A stretch of DNA of 64,000 nt from NCBI GenBank assembly GCA_963682175.1, contig OY821772.1, positions 58,488,925 to 58,552,924 of the forward strand, written 5' to 3'. Every line of letters starts with the position of its first letter. Positions within the stretch are counted from its first letter, which is position 1. Source of the DNA: Triglochin maritima. Its lineage: Eukaryota > Streptophyta > Magnoliopsida > Alismatales > Juncaginaceae. Of the stretch, positions 26,431 to 39,550 are shown one piece after another. A program made the translations under genes and the position numbers. The notes below the pieces were generated by a model. The model did no database searches, was not told the origin of the DNA, and saw only the letters and a list, made by a program, of their open reading frames with translations.

Positions 26431-26636
26431 TATGCTCAAATGAACAAGAATTTCTTATGTAATAGGCTTTACCGCAGAAGAGGCAGGCACCCAATTGACA
26501 TCACTTTCCGGCCATATTAGATTCCCTTTGTTAAGTAGAAAGGTTTGTTGACTTTCGATGAAATATAGTGCTTAATTCTTGTAACTTTGTTTATTTACTT
26601 GTACATTAATCCCCTTCTATAAATAGGTTCTTTGCA

Positions 26637-27125
26637 AGCAACGTCGGAAAAAAGTTACCACGTCGGATATTAAGGGAGTACAACGTTGGGTTGACTGCCT
26701 TCCATGACCGACGTGGTACGCAGGATACGTTATAAAGGAGTACTTTTTCACGTCGGTCGTTACAACCGACGTGGTAGTAATCGCTATAACGTCGGTCATA
26801 ATTTTAACCTCAACCGACGTGATAAATCGACGCGTGTGTGCTCTTAATATCCTACCACGCCAGTCATCTTTTACGACCGACGTGGTAGGGTCTTTAATAA
26901 AAAACAAAAAAAACCCTACAACGTCAGTTGTTTTATAGAGCCGACGTGGTAATATGGCACCTATCGCGTCAGCGATTTTATAAGTCCGACGTAATAAGGT
27001 CTTTAATAAAAATAAAAAAATAAAAGAAATATCCTACAACGTCGGTGGAATAACAACCGACGTGGTAGGGTCTTTAATAATAATAAAAAAGATAAATATC
27101 CAACAACGTCGGTTATGCAAAGAGG
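26637..27125. repeat. Left subterminal repeat array of the outer CACTA
   Basis: Many copies of cacgtcgg and its complement ccgacgtgg, often paired as short inverted repeats around 10-20 bp spacers. These are normally binding sites for the small CACTA protein (TNPA type). Confidence 0.85.
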
Positions 27126-27314
27126 TCAATGTTGTAGGATATTTCTTTTATTTCTTTTAATTTTAATATTTGTTTGATTCCTGTATTTCAGACTCAAACC
27201 CTGTAATTCATATTCAATCAAGCAATTCACAACATTCATATCTATCAAACAAGTAAATAATTCTCACAACATTCATATTCAGTCCAACAATAACAACAAT
27301 CATATCTATCAAAT

Positions 27315-28165
27315 CACTAGCGCAGAATAGTCTTTACTCGTCGCCCAATAGACGTCGGCTGTTATAACAACCGACGTCTGGTTGGGCGTAGATAGCATAA
27401 ACGTCGGTCGTTACCAAGGCCGACGTCTATGTGGTACTATAGACGTCGGCTATTGGAATACCCGTTGTATCTGACGTCTATACTTTATAGACGTCGGGTG
27501 TTTGAATACCCGGTGCATCCGACGTCTATAGAGTATAGACGTCAACTTATAGACGTCGGATGTTATAGACGGCCGACGTCTATACCCCCAGGCATATAAA
27601 CGTCGGGGTATAGACGTCGGCTGTCTATAACATATGACGTCTATAGGTCTTAAAGAAATCGAACAGTTGCGTTTTCTGTCATTAATTCCAGATGAAAACC
27701 CAACCAAACCCTAGCCGTTCCGCGATCGAACCCTCCTCTGAGACCGATCTCCGACCGATCTGCAACATACAACCGACGAATGTGTGAGTATTTGTGAACG
27801 AATTTGGTGCAAGTTGTATGTACACGAATACGATGACTAAAAATACAAGTTTGCAGGATGCTATTTATTTTTTGTCCAGGTTTAAGAATAGACGTCAGAT
27901 GTTTGTATTAGCCGACGTTTATTCCCCTGAAGAAAGGAATAGACGTCGGATGTATGTATCATCAGACGTCTATTCCTTAGGAATAGACGTCGTATGTTAT
28001 TTCACCGACGTCTATACCTAAAGAATAGACGTCGGTCTTATATAACGGCTGACGTCCGACGTCTATGTATAGACGACGTACACATAGACGTCGGATCTGG
28101 GAATGCTTATATCCGACGTATATACCCCCGTACATCCGACATATATTCCCTTTTCTGTAGTAGTG
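27315..28165. mobile_element. Nested non-autonomous CACTA element, 851 bp
   Basis: Starts CACTAGCGCAGAATAG at 27315 and ends ctgtagtagtg at 28165 (complement CACTACTACAGAAAAGG), flanked on both sides by AAT (27312-27314 and 28166-28168), the 3-bp target size of CACTA elements. The interior is subterminal-type repeats of agacgtcgg/ccgacgtct. They share the acgtcgg core with the surrounding element but differ in the flanking base (gacgtc instead of cacgtc), so it belongs to a different family. It has no transposase gene. Confidence 0.92.
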
Positions 28166-28299
28166 AATGCACAAAATTCATATCAACATACAAATGCATC
28201 TACTTAATACTACAACATACAATGAAACTTTAGTTTTGACGTTTTCATTTTTTGCTCATAGGATCCTCGATCCATATTCCTTCATGATGATCATCTCAG

Positions 28300-30154
28300 A
28301 TAATTAAGTTGTCAACAGTTCTGTCATCATCGAGCGATTTAAGTTCGGCACTTGTGCAAATGGGAGAATTTCTCCAATCTCATTAACATCGATCTTCAGC
28401 CACAATTTGTCGTTTTCCTTCTGAAACTACCGACCATTCATTAGCACACGGATCTTTTACGTAAAATATATGTTTTGCTTGAGATGCCAGAATGAAATGT
28501 TCTTCCGTAAAACCTTTTTTTAAGGTTTACCAAAGTAAACCCTCAATCATCGACTTAAAGACCGCTCTTATTGTCCACCCACTTGCATTTAAATACCGCG
28601 ACACTGAATTTAGTAAAATTTAGATCCCATATTTCTTCAATCTGACCAAAATAAGACATATTGACATATATTGGATTTATATTTTTCAAACTAGAGATGT
28701 GTAATGATTCAGCTACCAAAGTGACCCCACTATTCTACATTGTGCTTTTCTCGTCCTCTATTTTGGTATAGAAAGAAAAACCATTGATATCATAGCCATT
28801 ATAAGATGTCACTTTAGGATTTGGTGTGTATGCTAATCACTTCAAATTTTCAGAAACTTTACAGCTGTACATTGTATCCCTGAACCAATCAACGAAAGCC
28901 TTATTGTGAGCATTAATTACTTGTTGATCAGTCCAAGAAGAATGCTTTCCCTCACTATGGTCATGTGCTCATCTAAATAAAGTTGAACTTCATCAGAATT
29001 GCACAACACATAGAAATACGCTTTAAAGAGATCCTCACCTTTTGGACTTATCATTTTCGGGTCACGCATACCTTTACCTTCAATCCTATCTTCATGTCTG
29101 TTCTTAGGAAGTCCCACACTCTTAGTATGAGCCAATTACTCATTGCAAAACTCAATTACCTCTTGAGCTATATAACCTTCAACGATGCTCGCATCTGGCC
29201 TTCGTCGATTCTTACAATAATCTTTCAACTCACCCATGTAATGTTCGAAATGATACATCAACCTCAAAAATACTAGACCATGCAACTTAACTTCTCTAAC
29301 TAGATGAATCACCAAATGAACCATAATGTCAAAAAAAGACGGCGGAAAGTACATCTCCAACTAAGATATCGTAACAACTATTTCATTCTGCAATTTACCC
29401 AAATACTTTGGATCAATTACTTTGCTACAAATCTTGTTGAAGAACAAACACAATTTGATAATAACATGTCTGACATGTTTCGGCAATATCGATCTAATAG
29501 CAACATGTAACAACTGCTGCATCAACACATGACAATCATGAGACTTCAAACCAATTAGTTTCATATCCTTAATTGATACAAGACTGGTAATATTTGAAGA
29601 ATACTCTTGCGACACTTTGACACCATTTAGGCACTGACACAAAACTAATTTCTCCTTTCTGTCCAAAGTGTAACAAGCTGGTGGTAAATACTTACGAGAA
29701 CCCATACTCTCTGGTACTGGTTTTGCTCGAATACCAAGTTCAAGTACATCAAGTCCGGCATTATATTCATTTTTAGTCTTACCCGGTATGTTAAGAAGAG
29801 TTCCTAACAAACTGTCACAAATATTTTTTCCGACATGCATCACATCAATACAATGTCTGGCTTCTAAAGTCTGCCAATAAGGAAGGTTGAAAAAATGGAT
29901 TTTTTCTCCAACTACTCTTATCATTCTCACCATCATATCCAACGCGTATAACCTTCACCAAAACCTTTCTCAAATAGATGAGCATTGATTTCTTTTACAT
30001 CTCTTAAGAACATGTTAAGACACTTCCTACACGGACAGAAGACATTTCCTTTGTTTCTAAAATGCGCATTCTTTTGTGCAAACTCTAGGAATTTATCAAC
30101 TCCGTACTCATACTCATCACTTAATCGACTTTCAAAAATCCAATTTCGATTCAT
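28300..30154 (-). pseudogene. TNP2-type CACTA transposase, internally deleted and interrupted
   Basis: Reading 30154 downward: a transposase-associated domain (NRNWIFESRLSDEYEYGVDKFLEFA, FCPCRKCLN), then after a sudden jump at about 29935 the very end of the Transposase_21 region (PYWQTLEARHCIDVMHVGKN), the DUF4218 region (LKSHDCHVLMQQLLHVAIR, YFPPSFFDIMVHLVIHLVRE, FEHYMGELKDY), and finally the DUF4216 region (GVTLVAESLHISSLK, NINPIYVNMSYFGQIEEIW). The bulk of Transposase_21, with the catalytic acidic residues, is missing. In-frame stops occur before LEMYFPP (about 29361), after EFCNE (about 29136) and twice in the DUF4216 part, with a frameshift near 28530. It cannot encode an active transposase. 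Confidence 0.88.
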
Positions 30155-30824
30155 TTTTATCTACACAACAACACAAACAATCGTGATATAAAAGGAACCC
30201 AATATATAGTAATTTTAAAGTAACCCCTGCCTATTAACACAAAATTAACCAAATCCAAAATCACCAGCAAAGATGTTATATTCTTAGATCAATTAGCAAT
30301 GCAGCCAAAAACAAAATTAAAATCAGCTAGCTTTCTACTAGTATAGTAGCATGCATTCAAAGACATTTTACTGAAATGCCCAACTATCAATCAATCACAG
30401 GAAAATAAGATAAATTACGTAAAATAAAATCTAATCCAATTTTTTTGACTTTTACACGTGAAAGATAAGCAGATAGATCCTTTGGAAACCCTTAAAAATC
30501 GGAGAAAGTTTGGTTCTTTTGAACTCAACCCATGTCGTCGGTGAAATGAAACTGTAAGTAGAATAAGGGTCACAGTCCTTATATTCCCCAAAGATAAACA
30601 TGTACGTGAGTCTTGTTTTAAAGTCTTTCCATCGCTTACCAATATAGGAAATTCACTTCTTCTTCAACACTTTAGTGGATTCAAAAATGAATTTAGCCTA
30701 TAACCAATTAAACACTTGAAAATTAGAATCAATAAGAGATGAAATTTTAAATCAAACTAATAAACAAATACATACCGTTATATCCTCCCAATTTTTTTTC
30801 TTTTAGAGAAGAATCAACTAGTGA

Positions 30825-31055
30825 TCAATTTTCAATACAAATATTAACCTTGCTTCTAGCGACAATACCCAAATAACTAGGCCAATAAATTTTATTATCT
30901 CTGATCGGCTCTAAGAAACAATCAAAGTCCAAAGGCAATGAACCTTCACATTTTATGTTTTGTTGAAACTCTAACATAAGAGTTGGTCCACGTGGAGGAA
31001 CCGAAGTCGAGGCTTCGTCAACATTTTGGGGGACGTTTTTCTTGCTGGGAGCCAT
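30825..31055 (-). pseudogene. CACTA ORF1 fragment (Transposase_24-type N-terminus)
   Basis: The ATG at 31055 opens MAPSKKNVPQNVDEAST, followed by RGPTLMLEFQQ, LPLDFDCFLEPIRDN and WPSYLGIVARSKV. This matches the conserved start of the second CACTA protein in plants (RGPT...F; G..IGDN...Y.G..VR..V). It lies upstream of the TNP2 relic on the same strand, as expected. Only the first ~70 residues are recognisable; the rest was not found between 30155 and 30825. Confidence 0.65.
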
Positions 31056-31789
31056 TAATCTGAAAGTAGACAAAAAATCACGACAAAACAATCAGAAAAT
31101 TCTATCAATTCATGTCCAAATTCACCATCCATGTTAGAAAAAAATCAGCAAATCTCAGCCCCAATTCAGACTAGTATTAAATATCAGATTTAAGCACAAC
31201 TAAAATAAGAACTCAACCCAAGGTTCAGCACAAATTCGACTAAAATGTGGTGATCAAATACAGAACAAATGCAGCACAAGACAGTAAGATATTCAGCAAG
31301 AATTAAGGATCAAAATACAGCAAATTCAGCCGATAAAAAATTATAATTGACTTGTTAATTTACTGTTCGACTTGATTTCTTGCTTTCACAAACCAACCAA
31401 AGTATTAACTCTTAATTAGGATGCCAAAATCAAAATTTTCACTTTTAACAACACTTAATAGTTCTTAAATATATTACTATAAATCATTGTTTAATCTTAC
31501 TAATAGGAGTCTAACATACCACAACAATCTAAAAGAAATAAGATTGCGCAACCACAAAAAACAAAATTTACATATTAGATTATTTTTGGTTGATAACAAA
31601 ATGGATCATATGGTTTATATATACATGCAGAAGGCCAGAATGGGAAGGGGGGACGTCACACGGTTAAGATATGCAGAAGGGGAAGTTGCCGGAAGGGGAG
31701 GTTTCCGGAAGTGGAACAAAATGTCAGCGTAAGGGATTTGTGACTGTTGAATTCGACGTAAGGGTTTTGTTCGGGTTTACGAAAACGCT

Positions 31790-32170
31790 TCCACGTCGGA
31801 TGTAATTACCCCCGACGTGGAATAGCCCCTACTACGTCGGACATATTACACATCGACGTGGTATGGTGTGTATTATTTTTAAAAGAGTTTATAATAATGG
31901 CCACTTTCACGTCGGATTTCGTAAATTAACCCCAACGTGGTAGGGTATTAATTAATTTTAAAAAGAGAGGGAGATGGACCCTTCAACGTCGAATTATCTA
32001 ATTACCGACGTGGAAGACCCCCTACCACGTTGGAGTTCTAAATCTGACGTGGTAGCGTATAAACATCGGACGTGGTAATGTGTCTTCCACGTCGGTGTTG
32101 TAATGTCCGACGTGGTAAGGTGTCTTCCTCGTCGGAGTGTCAATATCTGACGTGCTATGATAGACGTTGT
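31790..32170. repeat. Right subterminal repeat array of the outer CACTA
   Basis: Repeated cacgtcgg/ccgacgtgg words matching the left array in sequence, spread over about 380 bp just inside the right terminus. Confidence 0.85.
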
Positions 32171-32211
32171 AGACATACTTTCCAGCAGTGACACATGACG
32201 TCCGTTTTACT

Positions 32212-32773
32212 TAGGGCTGTAAATGGGGCGGGTAAAACCCGCTTCGACCCGCCAAAGTCGGGTAGCGGTGTAAAAAATCCAACCCACGACCCGCCAACCT
32301 GAATACCCGCCTACCCGACTAATAAACGGGGCAGGTAGCGGTTGTATTTTCTACCCACCCCGTTTACCCGATTATCCGCCTAAGAATTTAATAAATTAAC
32401 TAATAAATATTATATATATATATATATACCTTATATACCTTATACATATCTCTATCATCTAATCTCTAATTTACTAATATTGTTATAAAGTTGAATTTAT
32501 TTATAATTTTATGGTGTTAATCACATGTGTCATGTTTTTAATTTATGGTCTTTTGCAGAAAAAGAAAAAAAACATATAAAAAATTCATTTATCCATCTAC
32601 CCGCCTCGCATAACCCGTTTACCCGACCCCCCCACCTACGTAACATGTTTACCCGATCTTAGGCGGGTCGGGTAGCAGTTTAAAAACATTTCACCCGACC
32701 CGACCCGCCAACCCGCCTACCTTAGACGGGTCGGGTAGTGGTGGGTTTGAAACCCGACCTGTTTACGACCCTA
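32212..32773. mobile_element. hAT-type non-autonomous element, 562 bp, rich in ACCCGCC words
   Basis: Begins TAGGGCTGTAAATGG and ends CTGTTTACGACCCTA (inverted ends with three mismatches), flanked by a perfect 8-bp duplication GTTTTACT (32204-32211 and 32774-32781). The empty site is present in block C copy 1 at about 23552 (gtccgttttacttaaacc). Both ends carry clusters of gacccgcc/ggcgggt words; the centre is AT-rich with a (TA)n run near 32412. No gene. Confidence 0.93.
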
Positions 32774-32951
32774 GTTTTACTTAAACCACGATTGAACGTA
32801 CATGATAAACCGAATATCTTGTGATTTGAGTCGTTAATTTAGATTCATGTCCAGACAAAAGAAAATATTTTAAATCTGCCATGAAAAAAAGTCATTGTAA
32901 CCCTTAATTAATAGCGTTTGAAATTATGTCGTACTTGTTATTATATTTGTA

Positions 32952-34329
32952 TCACTGAAAATTTTTGCAGTGAAAATTATCGGAAATGTAGATTATATTT
33001 GACGACAAAAGAGATCAACAATTAAGGACGTAAAGTAGGTAATGGACGTGCCGTTTCTCAATGCTTTGTTTTTGATATAATCACATTAATTGTTTTTAAA
33101 ACAACTCAAAACAATTAAATATTAAATAAATACAACTATATGTTTGCATTTTGATAATTCAGATTTTGTATATTCTTTTTCACGTTTCAAAGCCTTAACT
33201 TACAAGCCTCGACGCGAAAATCTCATTGGCTGCCTTACGTTGACCATCACAAGAGCTTGCGTGAGTTTTCACATCTATTGACTAATGTTGTCGATATCCA
33301 TATCATAGATGTATACATCCATTGTAGAGTTGTTGTCTAACTTCACCAACGCAATAAATATTTATCCAATACAATTGGCCCTTTGAGTTGATGGATATGA
33401 TCTAAACACATCTCAAACTCAACCATTTCAGATTTCACGTAAAAACCCGCTTCTTCTGATCTGAGACTTGGTCGACTATAGTATATTAGATCAATAGTTC
33501 ATATTATTTGAATATTTTGAGCAACCGGAGGAGGCGATGGTAGGGGATCAGGATCTGGGTTTGGCTCAGGTTCGAGTTTAGGCTTTGGTAGTGGAGGAAG
33601 AAACTGAGACATAGTATCGCTTGTATGTACATCCCTTGTATATGTTGCTCGTGAATGTGGTTTTTTAGTTGTCTCTTTGCATAACAATTAGTGTAACAGT
33701 AAGTTTGATTGCAAATCTTTGCATATCAATCCTTTTGTAATTTTGTTCCACTTTCTCGAGCATATATCTTTTTTAGCGTCATTAAAAGACTACAAATTAA
33801 AAAATATTTTTTTCAAGTAAAAGGACAGTCAGCTTTGATGTCACCACACATTGCAGCAAGAAACGATTACAACACATCCACCGACCCCTATGCCCCGGTG
33901 CATGCAACTCAAATTGCAGGACGATAGAACTCGAAATGACTCATTCAAGTCTAACAACGAGATTAAACTCTTACACTACCTTATGTCAAGACGACAAGGG
34001 CAAATTATTTGCGTGTTTTTTCACCTTTTGACACTCCAAAAAGTTGAGGGTTTGACTGTTCTTGTCGATATCCTATTCAAGTAAGGTACTTAGGCATACC
34101 CGAGACGATTAATTAACATTAAATTATACAACTCAGCAATTGGCACGTTGAAGTTGATACAGGGAAAATAAATAACACAAATTCTTGTCGTCTGGTTTGG
34201 TGGATTCCCATCAACATAACGATATTGCACATTAATGTTATCTGCTTTATTAATGTAGGATCATCTCATAATTTAATCTTGACTATTTCAAGAAAAAACA
34301 TTTGGGCAAGATCTAATTGTTTTATGGAC
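32952..34329. other. Intergenic, no gene recognised
   Basis: AT-rich. A minus ORF at 33499-33687 encodes a Pro-rich stretch (PKPKLEPEPNPDPDP) but has no recognisable start context or partner exons. Plus ORFs at 33709-34084 are unrecognised. Confidence 0.4.
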
Positions 34330-36960
34330 CCCGGGACTCCCACGCAGGTTTCCACCCTACTTCACACGCACAACACACGTGGCAGCTGTCATCACCTTGA
34401 GATCGAGGATGCCCGAGGGTGTGCCCTACCGGGCGAGGGTCATGAGTTTGGATTCTCACAAGGAGCTACGAAGCACACGAGCAGAGCCGAGCCGAGCCGA
34501 GCAAACGGGAATAGCCAAGGATTCCCACGGTTTTGCAGGCAAGCACCGAGGTGAGTGCGGGAGGTGCAACACTTAGGGAAGTGTGTGCTCACACATGGAA
34601 TGCCAGGCGTGCGTGGTGTAACGCGGGGTGAGGTTGCGAGGCGAGGCGTGAAGAAGAGTCAAAAGGTTGGCAGCAGCAAGGCGCGCATGAGAGCGCACAC
34701 TTGGCGGCTTGGAGCGTGGAGGCACGTGGAAGAGCACCAATGATTAGAGGCTATGGACGACTAAGAAGGTCAGGAAGCATCAGCAAACATGGCGTGAGGC
34801 GCGACAGTTGGAGTGTAGGCACGCACACAAGGCAACATACGCGCAAGACACGGATGTTTGAAAGCCATGGCCAGGAGTCAACACAAGCCTAGACTTGAAG
34901 TCAAAGCCAGGTCCAAGGTGAAGACTAAGCGGGACTGAAAGTCAAGTGGAGTCAAAGCCAAGTCCACATAGGAGACTAGGCGATGATCGTAATCAAGACG
35001 AAGTCAACGGGGGTCAACATGATGGAGAGGTGAAGACCGGCGAGGACCGAGTGCGGGCCAAGCAAGGACCAAGGGAGGACCAAGCATGGACGTGAAAGGG
35101 ACCAACAAGGGCATGGAAACAAGCGTGGAAGAAGCGGTCAAAGAGAGGCGCTAGAGAATATCGTGGGAATAAAGTTGTTGAACGGGTCAACAACTGAACA
35201 GAGGAGAAGGCGAGGTCTGAATGGGCAGCCCACGAACGCATATTCGCCCCACTTGCATAATGTATTTTGGGAGTGGTCATGCCAGCAAGGCGTATGCCAA
35301 AAATAACGAAGGGATGTGGAACCGGTCCACAACCGAGCGAGAGAGAATAGGAGGCACGTGGATTTGAACGGGTCAAATCCCACTTGCACATTCTGTCCTA
35401 TTTTGGGGCGCATGGTTTAATAGATTTAATCCAGAGAATAGGCAAGGCTCCCCACGTTTCCAGCAGCCATGACCAAGTCCACAACCGAAGGGTTCAGTTA
35501 GCCTTGTTGACGCCTAAAAGAGTGGGATTAATGCCTAATTGTGGGAAGCAGGAATGATTCCCTAGGGATTAATTTGGACACGTTTATTACCAGGCTTAAC
35601 ATAAGAATAGGGAGCTATTCTCGTGCAACCACGGGAGAGTGGGTTGGGTGGCATCCAACCGTGCTAAAAAGTAGGACTTTAAGCACCTTATAAAGGGGGC
35701 GCCTCCCAACGTTGGAGATACACCTTTGCAATCTTAGCATCTTGGCATCAATTAAGCTTTTGTTAGAGAGAGTTAGGGCTCATAATTCCTTAAAGTGCGA
35801 GGAAGTTTTCAGTGTGTGTAACTCATTCCCTTCGGAGAGTTTTCTTATTGTTGGATTTCGTGCCCTATAATATGTATATATTTTCGAAAATTTATAAACA
35901 TATAGGATCGTAGTATTCATATTTTCTTCGATTTTCATATAGACATATATTTGTTTATCCTAATTATTTAACATGCATTAGAATAAACAAACAATTGCAA
36001 AGAGGATCATACCTAGAGGTTCTCTAAAACCTCTCGAAGATCCGGAGTCGCGTTGACGGTCGAATCGCCCGGTGGATTGCCTCCGAGTATTCACCAAACT
36101 CTAAACGAGATTGGAGAGAGAAGAGCTAGCCTCTCAATCTCCAATAGGGTTTAGAATCTAATTACTAACCCCTCTTTAGTCCCCTTGAGAAGATGATCTC
36201 TTAAAAACTAAAACGAAACTTAAGAATTAAGGAAATTTCGTGGAGAATTATGGAGAGAGTTTTTGCATGAGAAAAACAATGAATTAATTTGAGGTAATGA
36301 GATAAACTTGTATTTATAAGTTCTCTCCAAATTACCTATTCATGTGCAACCTCTTGCCCATGATTTCATGCAAACTTCCATCTAACCATCCATTATTTGC
36401 TAACAAATAATCTCAGCCACGAATTAAATCAATCATGGACCAATTTCATGCATGATCTAATTAATTTATGTAAACCAATATCTTTTAGAGCTCTACGGTT
36501 AAGGACCAAGAGCCTCTTCCTTAACACTTCTAAAAGACGAGTAACATAAACAAGGAACAAAATGATTTCTCATTCAATTCATAATAATTGACATTTAAAA
36601 GCAAAACTTTTAGAACACATTCCCTTCACTTATAAGTTAATAAAAGAATCGTTCTGCCATCGTTTGAGTGTTTTGATTCGTGTGTGTGGGGGAATTTTGT
36701 GTGACGTGTGGGCTGGTGTCTGTGAAGGGTTGTGAGGAGTTAAACTTCCGTGTGTGCTTGTGTGGGGTCTAATTCCGCTAGTCCCCAACTCTGAGGGAAA
36801 GCGAGGAGTTGTGCGGTTGTGTTGGTGTTTCCTTCCTTCCTTGCGGGGATAAAGCGTTTAGCGGGGCCAAAGCTCGAAAAAATTGGAATTTGAGAGTCCC
36901 TTAGAGACTCCTAACACGACCGGTGACAACAGCCACGTGGAAATGACTGGGTTGAGTGAA
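34330..36960 (+). mobile_element. GC-richer LTR-like segment, possibly Ty3/Gypsy, interrupted by a solo LTR
   Basis: Base composition jumps at about 34330, with purine-rich text, repeated gagccgagccgag, and long ORFs in several frames with no protein families. Near 35690 there is ccttataaagggggcgcc followed by a leader-like stretch, which looks like the promoter and start of an LTR R region. The segment continues after the solo LTR at 36634 (taataaaagaatcgttctg) as GT-rich DNA to about 36960. There is no second LTR and no gag or pol domain, so the class is an inference. Confidence 0.4.
35849..36628. mobile_element. Solo LTR, 780 bp, with 5-bp target duplication
   Basis: Begins TGTTGGATTTCGTG and ends CATTCCCTTCA (TG..CA), flanked on both sides by CTTAT (35844-35848 and 36629-36633), the 5-bp duplication of LTR retrotransposons. 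No internal gag-pol region and no second LTR nearby, so it arose by recombination between two LTRs. The start resembles Ty1/Copia LTRs; this is not proof of class. Confidence 0.85.
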
Positions 36961-37993
36961 ATATAATTTTTTTTTCAATAAATGTTAAGTAAGTGTTTGA
37001 AGACTGCATATTGTATTGTACTTGCTGTCTTTTCCCTGTTTTTTCTATTTTTGATAGGATTTGGGTTGAAGTTAACATTTACATGGTTAATAGGTGTAGT
37101 TAGGCTGATTTATATGTTAATATGGAAGAGAACATGTTTTTAAACGGTTAATAGGGGAAACCACTCATCAACTTTATCTCTCTCTAGCTTTTGCATCGTA
37201 AATCTTTTGCATAGAGTATCCAGTTTTGAATTTATTTGAAATTCAGGTAAAAGCTATATTTTTTCCCTACAATACTATTAGATTTGTTCACCACATTTTC
37301 CCATTTTTTCTTTGTTATTTCTTGATTAAGGTATACATGATTCAACTTTTGGGGTTGGAATTCCACGCTGAAGGGGTTATATATTGCAGTTGGTTTGTGG
37401 GGTAACCCTAATTGATGGACAAGGTAAGTTGAATTCAATAGCTGGGTACATGTAGCCACAAACAATAGTTGACGAATAAGTTGAATTCAATACTAGGGCA
37501 ACACAAATTGAAAGAATGGGTAGTTTAAATTCAATACTAGGGTAACTTGGTTTAAATAGGAAAAACTTAATGACGGTTCGTGGAGGTAACCCCATTTGAA
37601 AGAAGGGGTAACTTGAAAGAAATAGCAGGATAACATGGATTAAATAGACAAAATTAACTTAAGATCCTATTGGCAGAAGGGATTGTAGGCTGGGGTAAAT
37701 TCTAGTTGTACTGGGGTAATTTGTTTTTGTTGGACGAGTAAGTTAGAGTAAATAGAATGTATTTAATGTTGGTTCGTGAGGGTAACTCTGGATGATAGGT
37801 GGGGTAAGTTGAATTTAATAGCAAAGTAATGGTTACATAGTAGGATGTTCAGGGATGGTTACAAAGTAATGGTTACATAGTAAATTTGATTACATAGTAG
37901 AGTTTTAATAATGGTTTGTGGGGGTAAACTAATGGATGTTCGAGGTAAGTTTATTACTGGAGCAGGGTAAATTGGATTACATAGTAAGATTTT

Positions 37994-39550
37994 GGGTTCT
38001 TATACACGGAAGCGGTGTCCCAGACGCACCTGACGTGTCAGTCCAGTCAGCAAAAGTCAAATGTCTTTTTCAATATGAAATTAATTAAATAACATGTTTG
38101 TGTCACATGCAAACTTTAGTTTTCCAATGCAACATTACTTTTAAGCATGCACCGTTTGGTTTCCCCATGCAACCTTTACTTTCCCAACGTAATATTTGAT
38201 TTTCCCATGCAACATTCGAATACAAAGGTAAAATGAAGAGTTCATGTAAAACGAAGAAACCTTACAACATGCGTTTTGTCCTTTTAAAAATATAAGTTTG
38301 TCATTTTTAACATCTGCGTTTGTCCTTTTTAATGTATGAGTTTGTCCTTTTTAAGTAATGGTTTGTCATTTTTAAGTTCGGTTTTCCCCTTTTTAAGTAG
38401 TAGTTTTACATTTTTTAATAGTTGGGTCGTTCTTTCTTATATTTATGGGTTGTCGTTTTTAAGTGAGAATTTATCCTTTTTAAGTACCAGTTTGTACTTT
38501 TTAAGTATGATTGTGTCCTTTTTAGTGTAGGATTGTCCTTTAAAGTATGGTTTTGTCTTTTTTAACAGTTGGGTCGATCCTTCTTATATTGGTGGATTGT
38601 TATTTTTATGTTGAGGTTTTTGTCCTTTTTAAGTAGTGGTTTGTCCTATTTAAGTATGAGTTTGTCATTTTTATCACCCGCGTTTGTCTTTTTTATCATA
38701 TGAGTTTGTCATTCTTAACAACCTAAGTTTAAATTAGCGAACAAGAACACAAAATCAAACCCAAATCCGTGAAAACAAATCAGAAACTCCAAAAAAACTA
38801 ATATCAAAGACAAACCAACTTTAGACAAGAAGACCAGAAATCGAAGTAAAAAAACCAAAATTTCAAGACAAACAACAACCCAAAAAAACATCACCACAAC
38901 ACCTCAAATTAACTATAAAGAACCAAACTTTCCAAAATAACATCAAAAAATCAAGATCGATCAATCACAAAAAAAACCAAAAACTTCAAATCAACCACAA
39001 AGAACCAAACTTTTTCCCAAAAACTCCACAAAAAAACTCAAATCAGCTACAAAGAACCACACTTCCGAAATATCAAGACCAATCTATCACGGAACAAAAC
39101 CAAAAAACTTCAAATCAACCACAAAAAAACCAAACTTTCCCCTAAAAATACCACACAAAAAACTCAAATCAACTACAAAGAACCACATTTCTCCTCATCC
39201 TCGCCCCGGGACGGGATCCAACGCTAATCACTTCCTCCTCCTCCTCGTCGGCCAACTTCACCGCGACGTCTTACCTCCCTCAAGACCCACTCCCACGTCG
39301 AGACCTCGTCAAAAGCCGCGACGAGTCTTTGCACTGGGAGAAAATGATGGAAAATAGAAGGTTTTGGGAATAATGGATGGTTTTGAGGAGTTATGTATGA
39401 TGGAAACCAAAGATCGCATAGTTTACCGTGCACGTGATATGAGACAAAATAAAAATAATAATATGTAATTTAATTAATCTTTGGTTTATGCTGACTGGAT
39501 TGACCACGTCAGACGACGTCTGGACCTACCGCGTCAACAAATCGTTTTCC
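37994..39550. mobile_element. MULE-type non-autonomous element, 1557 bp, 9-bp target duplication
   Basis: Flanked by perfect TAAGATTTT at 37985-37993 and 39551-39559; 9 bp is the Mutator target size. The ends are imperfect inverted repeats over about 60 bp, with clearest shared words GCGGT, CCAGACG, CTGACGTG and TCCAGTCAGCA. The interior has a minisatellite at the left (38275-38730) and an A/C-rich stretch repeating aaccacaaagaaccaaactttcc (38900-39190), then a GC-rich patch at 39195-39330 with a TC-rich run and no recognised gene. No transposase. Confidence 0.85.
38275..38730. repeat. ~22-bp minisatellite inside the MULE
   Basis: About 20 diverged copies of gtttgtcctttttaagtat. In two places a longer segment (gttgggtcgttctttcttat and gttgggtcgatccttcttat) recurs about 150 bp apart, so part of the array duplicated as a block. 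Confidence 0.85.

Larger units (their letters stand above)
26637..32190 (-). mobile_element. Degenerate CACTA (En/Spm) element, ~5.5 kb, minus orientation
   Basis: The right end reads tttccagcagtg at 32190, i.e. CACTGCTGGAAAG as a 5' terminus on the minus strand. Both ends carry dense subterminal arrays of cacgtcgg/ccgacgtgg words (26637-27125 and about 31790-32170), the CACTA hallmark. Minus-strand genes inside have the CACTA order: an ORF1 fragment (about 31055-30825), then a TNP2-type transposase (30154-28300). The left terminus is not a recognisable CACTR end; the sequence changes from block C to subterminal repeats at about 26636, so the terminal ~20 bp seem lost or mutated. A 3-bp target duplication is therefore uncertain (gca against aca; gta in the empty copy). 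Confidence 0.85.
26431..32951. repeat. Block C, copy 2, split by a CACTA and a hAT insertion
   Basis: Block C sequence is present at 26431-26636, 32191-32211 and 32782-32951; joined, these align with 23332-24071 without its 336-bp insert. The gaps are filled by a CACTA element (about 26637-32190) and a hAT element (32212-32773). Confidence 0.88.
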